Origin: Rozella allomycis CSF55 | Lineage: Eukaryota > Rozellomycota | DNA length: 64,000 nt | Reading direction: 5' to 3' | Assembly: GCA_000442015.1 (NCBI GenBank) | Contig: KE561154.1 | Location: forward strand, 1-64,000 | Part shown: piece by piece, positions 55,956 to 64,000 of the stretch | Position numbering within the stretch: the first letter of the stretch is position 1 | How the letters are laid out: every line of letters starts with the position of its first letter | Translations under genes and position numbers: made by a program | Notes under the pieces: model-generated | Database searches by the model: none | What the model saw: only the letters and a program-made list of their open reading frames with translations | Told to the model about the DNA's origin: nothing

Positions 55956-56936
55956 AATTTTTAATGCGAGCGAAGCGAGTACAACCACTAGTTTATCTGT
56001 AATACTAAACGCGGACCATGTTAATTTACGGTTGTCAAGAATGGAATCGAACCTTCCTTGATGCTAACTAATAATGAGTGGCATATTTTTTTGAATGCTT
56101 AAACGTTGTCGTCTGAGCCAAAGTTGCCAAACCTGTCGCTCCACGCGCTTATAGAATCTTAATCCTCGCATATTGGATAGTTTTTTCAATTATAGAAAGT
56201 AAGTTAAAAACATATGTCGAATGGGAATGGACTATCTCCAATTATTTATTGAATATCTCCTCGGAATTTATAGGGTCGGTTCTTTCTATAAATGCACCCT
56301 GCGCCAGGGAAATCTAAAAGCAAAGGACACTCAGAGGCAAGCCAATCAATTTCAAACCAGCCATCCAACAAGGTTACAACAGTTATGGACTTTCGAAAAT
56401 CATAGTATCAAGATGCATCAATTTATTTACAAAGTCATTCCGTCGATCGAAACTCAAGTTTCTCCACTGCAAAGCGGGATTAACACGTTTCAAGGCCTCA
56501 TCTCACGTTCACAATGTGTTGAAGTTAAATGTAAATAACCAAGTCAAGAACTTCCTTATCGGGACATACAAATTTACAATGGACAAATAAACCCTTGTCA
56601 CTTCAGTAGTCTTTCTTACTGGGTGACGACCCGATTTTCTCCTAACTTGACACGATTCAAGTGATGTCCATCAGGACTTCCAACTAAAAGTAGAATTCTA
56701 TTTCTCACATTTTCCCTTTACTTCAAATTTTATAGCCAAAATACGAATATGACTGCTTGGTGTTGAGGAATATGATCAAGTCAACTTTCAAGCAAAGCGT
56801 GTGTATGGTCGATTAAGGGAATTATTGTTCGAATGATCAAGTAAAGTGTTCTGATTGTTGTTCGTTTGTTTTATATTGCATTTAGTTCTAATAGTGATTT
56901 CTGTCTCTGAAAATTACATAATTATATAAAATTTAT
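55673..56936. other. 1.26-kb intergenic region
   Basis: The left 280 bp is duplicated promoter sequence (see copy A). The rest holds a 105-codon plus-strand ORF at 56221-56538 with no recognisable feature, and no RNA gene I could support. It is the largest gene-free gap in the window apart from the left edge. Confidence 0.45.
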
Positions 56937-58664
56937 TCAGGAATACATCATTGATTGATAGGTTGAAGTATGTTTGAGCATCTTCTGAGCAAATTCTATT
57001 CTTTTCTGGTGAAGGAAGTCGTCATCAAGAGTATCAGCCATTAACTCATATCTTTCCATTTCTTCAGTGTCAATTAATCTTGGCATGTGTTCATCAAGCT
57101 TTTTTCTCTTTACAATTTGGTCTGGAATAAATGACGAGTGAAAGCCAGCTCTCCAGTCACCTTGGATGATTTGTTGCATAAAAGACATTGCATTAACGAT
57201 ATTTTCAAAGTGAATATTCCAAACCAAGCCATCATCTCCAATCCACACAAATATCCAATCGTTGTTCAAGTCAGTGAGTAGACCAACAACAGATCTTGCC
57301 ACGTTTGTTGTGACAGTATCAGCAGCAATCAGCTCAGCCTTGATTTGATAAGTATGCTTCTCCTCAACCTTTTTTGTCAATTCAACAATTAAGCGAAGCC
57401 CAGCAAATATCGTGCGATATTTTTTAGCCANGCATCTTCTGAGCAAATTCTATTCTTTTCTGGTGAAGGAAGTCGTCATCAAGAGTATCAGCCATTAACT
57501 CATATCTTTCCATTTCTTCAGTGTCAATTAATCTTGGCATGTGTTCATCAAGCTTTTTTCTCTTTACAATTTGGTCTGGAATAAATGACGAGTGAAAGCC
57601 AGCTCTCCAGTCACCTTGGATGATTTGTTGCATAAAAGACATTGCATTAACGATATTTTCAAAGTGAATATTCCAAACCAAGCCATCATCTCCAATCCAC
57701 ACAAATATCCAATCGTTGTTCAAGTCAGTGAGTAGACCAACAACAGATCTTGCCACGTTTGTTGTGACAGTATCAGCAGCAATCAGCTCAGCCTTGATTT
57801 GATAAGTATGCTTCTCCTCAACCTTTTTTGTCAATTCAACAATTAAGCGAAGCCCAGCAAATATCGTGCGATATTTTTTAGCCAATCTGTCAACAATAGC
57901 TAGATCAGCACCACCTTTGATATCAAATGGCAATCTGGAATCATCCTTGATAGTTAGAAGCTGCTTCTTTTGGGAAATATCCACTACTTCAATGTCATCA
58001 GGTAAATATGGCTTCAAGTAATCTTTAATATAAGCCATGTACGCCGCCACTTGACTTGGACAGTCCTCAGCTAATTCTGTCCATTGATAGCCTGGAATCC
58101 TAACTTCTACTTCAGGTTCTTCAACGTCAACATATATCTCCTTCAGGTTCAAAGCGGTTGCGATTTTCCTCCAATCTGACATCCCAATTTCAGATATAGA
58201 CTTTGTCTTTCGCTGTCTCGATTCCTGCAAAATTTCTTGAATCTTGGCGATATCTGTCTTATGCTGTTTGAGTAGAGAAAGAACTTCTTTGTTATCCTCC
58301 TTCGCTTCATTATCTATTAATATCAACCAGTCAATTTATTCTTACTTTCGGGATGTAGCTTGTTGTAAACAGCGACACCATCATGTTGAAAATCCTTTTC
58401 CCACTTGTCCTCTGTAAAACTCATCAACATATCCCAAGAATGTTTATTGACTGCAACCTCCATGGCTTCATTGCTAGAATTTGATTTTATCCAATGCAAG
58501 AGCTCTTGTTTGCTCATTATTTTGACAGGGGTATCAAAAAACATGGGTTCATTTGTTTGCTTTGATTGGGTCTCAACAAATGATTTCAAAAATATCAATG
58601 CCATGTTTGTGGTAACAGTATCAGCAGCAATCAATCCACTGAAGCCAAATGAAATTGCGCCAGC
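56937..58664 (-). CDS. Crinkler (CRN)-like effector, interrupted by an assembly artefact
   Basis: Coding runs leftward from about 58664. Exon 1 (AGAISFGFSGLIAADTV...) joins exon 2 through the 32-nt intron 58314-58345. The C-terminal part has the CRN restriction-nuclease-like order: DIKGGADLAIVDRLA, GLRLIVELTKKVEE (E-x-x-K), QIKAELIAADT, then SVVGLLTDLNNDWIFVWIG. CRN proteins are host-directed effectors of oomycetes that also occur in chytrids and Rozella. The peptide IAADTVTTN occurs in both exon 1 and exon 2. No LxLFLAK-type N-terminus is found; upstream sequence runs into duplicated PIH1 DNA. An N at 57431 sits between two identical 453-bp copies, so the tail is present twice. Confidence 0.65.
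56978..57884. repeat. identical 453-bp copies around a single N: probable scaffold-join artefact
   Basis: Positions 56978-57430 and 57432-57884 read the same wherever I compared them, and are separated only by the N at 57431. The breakpoints fall inside a coding exon and both copies keep one frame. Two contig ends that overlap but were joined with a placeholder N would give exactly this. Confidence 0.9.
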
Positions 58665-58798
58665 CTAGAACTTTTCATATAAATTTAGTATTTACAATTG
58701 ATAAATAAACCTTTGGCCCATTTATCTAAACTTAAAGGTAGCGTTATAAGAATCAGAAGCGATTTATGGCGGGTTTAAATCTTCTTCGAATGGACACT

Positions 58799-59210
58799 CG
58801 GCGGACGCTGAGAGTGAGAGCATCGACAGGATGGCGGAGGGATCGTTTACGGAGAATAATTTTTCATTATTGTGAAATTTACGGGTCGTCTGTTTCTCAT
58901 ACTTTGAGGTCTTTGGGAATGTTCATTATTGTGAAATGTGAAATTTACAAGTTGGAAATGGAGGTAAGAATATTTGGAAGAGTGTATAGGTTGTGATTTC
59001 GCAGATATTTGGTAATCTGAAATGTAAGGAATCATTTTTAATGAGATAGTGAACAAGGATTCCACTAGTTTGCTTAAAGTGTATATCGAGTCGTTTGTGA
59101 AAGGTAATGATAGCATTTGTTGTTTATGAGATGCCATTGATCGATCAGTTGAAACTGCGGAACGTAGAAATTCGCCAATAGTTACAGAAAAGCATTTGGA
59201 AGAGAATATA
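58799..59210. repeat. segmental duplication, copy B (truncated PIH1 5' end)
   Basis: Same orientation as copy A at 55570-55955. The PIH1 reading frame is broken here: it begins MNIPKDLKV then meets a stop, and an extra stretch of about 20 bp lies near 58858. The copy sits directly upstream of the leftward Crinkler-like gene, so a copied promoter now faces that gene. It is otherwise non-coding. Confidence 0.8.
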
Positions 59211-59297
59211 GCCGATATCCTCCTGAACTATGCATAGAAGAAATATAATTTACAAAAGTTGAAATCAACTTTAGAAACTAATTAAATTAAGGATTTA

Positions 59298-62200
59298 TTA
59301 ATGTTGAATCTGACGTTTTCTAGCCTTTTTAGTCGCTTTCCATTTTTCCACAAATAACCTATAAATCATCCAAGCATTGAAATACCTTATCCTGCAAACA
59401 GCCAAAACAGCTACCGCGCACTTTCTAAACTTATTTAGTTTATCAACTCCATTTCCATTCCCATCACACAACTGATTCAAAGAAACATTCCTAATTAATC
59501 TTCACCTGCAAACTTACGTTCCATGCACACCACCCAACAGCAACACGAGCAGCTTCTTTTGGTAAATCAAATCGGCTCTGAAACCGGCTTCTCTGTGAAA
59601 CTTTGATTTGGCGTATTGCAATTCTCTGATAAGCAGGACCATTTGTTCCTGATATTTCTTCAAATCTGATTTCAATTTGTCTGCTGATGCTGGATCGTGC
59701 CATTTTATTTTTGATTTCTTGAATTGACTTAATTCGAGATTGAGATTGTTGATTTCGCTTTCGTAGGTTTTGATTAGAAGCTTTTCGTTCCTTTGGATCT
59801 TGTCTACTTGCTGTTGAAGGGATTTTATTAGTTCATCCTTGTTGGAGTCTTTAATCAAGTCAGCTACTCTTGTTTCCCATACTAATGTTGATTCTTTTAG
59901 TTCCTTTTGAATATTGAATAGTTGGTTTACCTTTTCTTTTAATTCTTTAGATTTCAAATTTTCAGCCAATTCGTGAGCTAAAGTGTCTCTTTCATTTTTA
60001 ATTTCAACCAATTCAAATTTTATTAAATCTCTTTCATTCTTGATTCTTATCATTTCATCATTCACCTCTACTTGATTTTCTTTAGATATACTCAATTCAG
60101 CTTCAAGGTCTTTATTTCTAGATACCATTTCTATATAATCAATTTGAATTTTTTTATATGTAGATTCCATTTCATTGTGTTCAGTTTGAAATCTATCCAG
60201 CTCAATTTGAAGTGCCTCTTTTTCATCTCTATTTTTAATAACTTGAACCATCAATTCTTGTTTTTCCAATTTAAGATCATTCAATTCATTATCAATTTTC
60301 GCTTTAATATTCTCCACTTTAACATTCAACTCTTTACCCTTTTCCACCAACACTTGCAATCTATTCATCACGTTGCCTACAAACAAATTAATATTATTAG
60401 AAATATTATCAAACCTCTTACTGCTCATATCAACATTTTGATGCAGTAATTGTTGCTGTAATCGTTGTATCTCCATTGCAAGTATATTGATATCACTCTT
60501 AAACTCACTTTCAGACTTCAAATGCATTTCTTTTGCTTCTAATAGGGCTTGTTGTAGTTTTTCATTTAAAATAGATTCTCTTTCCAATAAAATTCTAAAA
60601 TTCTTAATTTCTTCAAAATTTATTTCTGAAATTTCGGATTTCTGACCCTTGTCAGAGAAGAATTGTTCTAAAAGGGAATTGTATTTAGAAAGAGAGTCAA
60701 TTACATGATTGAAGTTATTGTTATTTGATTCTAGCTGGGATATTTGAAGACGAAGTTTATCATTTTCAAGAGTTTCTTTCTTGATAGTGTCTAGTAGTAA
60801 ACGATTCTTGTCAGTTTCTAAAGGTATTTGTTTAAGAGCAGATAAAAGAGCATCAAATTTTTCTGAAGTTTTGTCAATTTCTAATTCTAATTGATCAAAT
60901 TCAACACTAGTTTAAATCAATTAAATAAAATACCTTTTGTTTTCAGTGTCATGAGTAGAAAATTCATCATCATTATTTTGATTTTCTAATTCAATTATTT
61001 TATTATTTTTAGAATCAATTTCAGAAACATAATAAGAAATTGTTGCTTCTTGAGAAGTTACAACATCTTGCATTTCCTTTAAACTTTTTTCTAAATTATT
61101 TTTCTGTTGTTCAAGTATAAAATTAAAATTCAATAATTTGTCAATTTCTAATTTCTTATTTTGATCATTAAATTTAATTGTTGAAATATTCTCCTTTAAT
61201 TCATCAATCAATGAAACTATTAAATTCTTTATTGCTTTACAGTCACTTTTAATTAAATGGATTGATTTTAAAGTTTGATTCTTTACAGTGCTTAATTTCC
61301 ATTTTAATTTCTCAGTTTCATTTAAATTCTCATTTGAATTCTTTTCTACAATTTCATTCAATTTAACTTTTTCATTTGTTAAAGAAACAATTTGATCATT
61401 CAATGATTTTACATTTTCTTTTAATTCTGAATTTTCTTTACTCAGTTCATTAAATTTATTAGTTTGATATTCATTGAGATTATTAATTAACTCTTCATTC
61501 TTAACTTTTATTTCATCAACATAATTATTCAACTCTTCATTCTTAGTTTCCAATACTTTCACAATATCAGCTAACTTTGTATTTTTGGATTCCAAATCTT
61601 CAATTGTGATGGATGAATCTTTGATTTGGTTCTTTAATGTTTCATTTTCTAATTCTAATTCATTCAATGCATTTCCACGAGATGCTTTCAAATCATTATT
61701 CATTGAATTTAATAAAATAATCTCATTTGTCAATTCACTGCATTTATTTTCAAATTCTTTACATTTCACATCCAAATCTTCCCTTGCAGTCTTTAATTCA
61801 TCACATTTAAACTTGAACTGTTCATTACTAGTCTTCAGTTCTTCATTTTTACCTCCAAGAGATTCATATTCAACTTTGAGAGATTCATATTCAACTTTGA
61901 CTGATTCAAATTGGCTACGCAGAGATTCATATTCATTACGCATTATGTTACACTCATTACGTAACCCTGTAACTTCAACTTTAACAGATTCACATTCAAC
62001 TTTGAGGGATTCATATTCACTACGAATCGCATCACATTCAATAAGAATTGTTTCATTCTCGTTGCGTAGAGATTGGTTTTCATCTTTAAGAGATGTAACT
62101 TCAACATTGAGATATTCATTTGAATTGTGTAGCGCTTCATTCTCATCTTTAAGAGAGTCATTTTCACGTTTAAGATATTCATTCTCACTTTTAAGGGATT

Positions 62201-64000
62201 CATTTTTAACTTTGAGATTTTCATTCTCATCTCTAAGAGAATCATAATCATCTTTAAGGGATTCATAGTCACTGTCAAGTTGATCATATTTAGATTTATA
62301 TTCTTCAATTGTATTTTCATAAACATTTTTTTCTTTATCAAATTTCTCTTTAATATTTTCATTATTTTCTAATTCAGATTGTAGATGATTATTTTCAGTC
62401 TTCAAAAGATTAATTAAACCTTCAAATTCATCAATTTTAATTTTTAAATCTTCAACGTAGAAAGAATTTAAAGAAGCTTCTTGAATTTTCTCATTAATTT
62501 TTTCAATTTGGAAATTTAGAGAATCTAAATCACAATCTGGGTTTATTTCTTTTAATAGATTTGAAAGTGAATCTAGAATTAATTCATCTTTAATAAATTT
62601 ATTTATTTTATTTTTTATTTCTTCTTGATTCTCTTCCTTTTCTTTTAATTCATTCTTCAAATTCAATTCATTTTCTTTTAGTAAATCTATTTCATCTTTT
62701 AATGAATTTATTTCAACTTTAAAGAATTCTATTTCATCTTGCAATCCTTTTAATTCATTCAATTCAATCATTGTTTTATCAAACCTATCAGCCAATTCAA
62801 TCAATTCTGCTTTGTTAGTGTTTAATTCTGAATCTTTAGCATTCAACTCTACATCTTTATCTTTCAACTCACTTTCTTTAGCGTTTAACTCACTTTCTTT
62901 AACATGTAGTTTCGATTCTAATTCATTAATAATTTCTTCTTTAATCTTTAATGATTCATTTAAAGCTTCATTAGCTCTTTCATGTTTAACTAACTCTTTA
63001 CTTAAATTATCAATACTCGTTTCTTTAATTTGAATTTTAGCTTTAATTTCAACCAATTCTTCATTCAAAATAAAAATTTGTTTTTCATTCTCATTAATTT
63101 CTTCTCGCAAACTTTTTCTCAAATTCTTTATTTCTTCTTTCAATTCCAAATTTTCTGCATTCATCTCATCAATAACTTGATCCTTGTATTTTATTGTTTC
63201 AAGATTAGAGATATCTTCTTTCAACTTGTCATTCATTTCTTCAATTGTTGAAACTTCATTTAGAAGAGAAGAAACTTTTTCTTTCAAAGTTGAAACTTCA
63301 ATTCTTAATTTATTGTTAGATTCTTCTTTATCTCTTAACTTACTCGCAAGGTCTTCATTGGTCAACTTAGTTGATTCTATTTCTTTTATTAATTCTTCAC
63401 TTTTAACTTTTTCATTATTTAATTCATTCTTCAATTCTGAAATCATTTCATTCTTTCTATTCAATTCTTCTTCATTCATTTTATCAGATTTAATCAACTC
63501 TGTAACCCTTTCTCTCTCCTTTTCAATTAATTCATTCAACTCTTTATTCTTTGCTATTTCAACGTTAATTGCTTCATTCAATTCAGCAATAGTAGCTTCA
63601 TGTAACTTCATAGCTTCTTCATTCTCCTCTCTCTCTACTCTAATCATTTCGTTCAATCTATTATTTTCTAAATTGATTTGGTTCAACTGTTGGAGAAATT
63701 CTTCAGCTCTTAATTTCTCTTTTTCAAGACATTCATCAAGCTCCACAATCTTCATTTGTTGTTCTTTATAACTCCCTTCCATGTTTGATTGATCAGATTT
63801 GATTAATTCACTCAATTCTTTATTCTTTCTCTGTTCTTCTTTAATCCTTTCATTCAATTGTTCATTCTTCAATCTCCCTTCTTCCACAAGCTGTTCAATG
63901 TTTATCTTTTCAGTTCTAACCTTTTCAATCAATTCTTCATTCTTTAATTTCATTTCTTCTAATAAATTTTCATTCTTTAATCTCTCCTCTTCCACTATCT
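59298..64000 (-). CDS. PACT-domain centrosomal coiled-coil protein (pericentrin/Pcp1/Spc110-like), 5' end outside window
   Basis: At least 1540 residues, partial at its N-terminus. Nearly all is coiled coil rich in Glu, Asn and Leu. The C-terminal 110 residues form a PACT motif: FHREAGFRADLIYQKKLLVL, LLGGVHG, then KFRKCAVAVLAVCRIRYFNAW and a basic end. PACT domains bind calmodulin and dock pericentrin-type scaffolds at centrosomes, basal bodies or spindle poles. Introns 60907-60933 and 59491-59517 are 27 nt each. Residues encoded by 61830-62270 and 62820-62910 are near-perfect heptad repeats (ESLKVEYESLK; KESELNAKESEL). Whether a CM1 motif lies upstream is not visible. Confidence 0.82.

Noticed and set aside
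56020-56090. Possible tRNA-like T-arm ('ggttcgattcc' on the minus strand)
   Set aside because: No matching acceptor, D-arm or anticodon arm could be folded around it.
56221-56538. 105-codon plus-strand ORF in the PIH1-Crinkler gap
   Set aside because: Composition unlike its neighbours, with no recognisable domain or clear splice partners.
57424-58326. Second, separate Crinkler-like gene
   Set aside because: Its tail is the same 453 bp as 56978-57430 across a lone N; one gene represented twice is far more likely.
58313-58330. 14-nt intron in the Crinkler-like gene
   Set aside because: A 32-nt GTAAGA...AG intron (58314-58345) gives the same frame and fits the size distribution.
61830-62270. 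CRISPR-like or satellite array
   Set aside because: The repeats are in-frame heptad codons of a coiled coil, without spacers of constant length.

Overview
This is a nuclear contig from a compact, AT-rich eukaryote: about 37 protein genes, two tRNAs and one decayed retroelement in 64 kb, with many neighbours separated by fewer than 60 bp. An APSES (Mbp1/Swi4-type) transcription factor points to Fungi. The flagellum and basal-body genes (CatSper-beta-like, katanin-like 2, PACT and CM1 proteins, a PIH1 protein) point to a zoosporic, early-diverging lineage. A Crinkler-like effector, several small secreted proteins and the gene density suggest a Rozella-like (Cryptomycota) parasite. That placement is inference from gene content only.

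The dominant structural feature is the introns. I inferred about 80 by requiring GT...AG ends, an unbroken frame and agreement with known protein families. Nearly all are 26-32 nt with a mode near 27. Many genes are invisible as single ORFs; MCT-1 at 25.7-26.4 kb is the clearest case. Two probable microexons, of 5 and 6 nt, also appear.

Layout. 0-1.8 kb: short repeats and a Ty3/gypsy-type integrase remnant. 1.9-6.4 kb: asteroid-type nuclease, then three consecutive predicted secreted proteins. 6.4-14.6 kb: USP5, tRNA-Thr, RING-H2 ligase, coiled-coil protein, tRNA-Ala, TFIP11. 15-28.6 kb: twin Cache-type receptors (15.0 and 27.1 kb) bracket an APSES factor, a 7TM protein, aconitase, a secretory small heat-shock protein, UTP5, C1D, MCT-1 and a voltage-sensor-like protein. 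28.9-43.5 kb: katanin-like 2, an FAD/folate-type carrier, a second RING-H2 ligase, a second 7TM protein, a large Urb2-like protein, a GT14 glycosyltransferase, a coiled-coil protein, SmD2, a UPF0014 permease, a Sec2-type GEF and NF-YA. 43.6-54.5 kb: CM1 gamma-tubulin anchor, Cys-rich secreted protein, CatSper-beta-like protein, AFG1. 54.7-64 kb: PIH1 protein, Crinkler-like gene containing an assembly artefact, and the C-terminal part of a PACT-domain centrosomal protein running off the window.

Together the genes describe ordinary housekeeping (ubiquitin recycling, splicing, ribosome biogenesis, mitochondrial metabolism), a prominent microtubule-organising and flagellar set, and a set of surface and secreted proteins suited to sensing or infecting a host.
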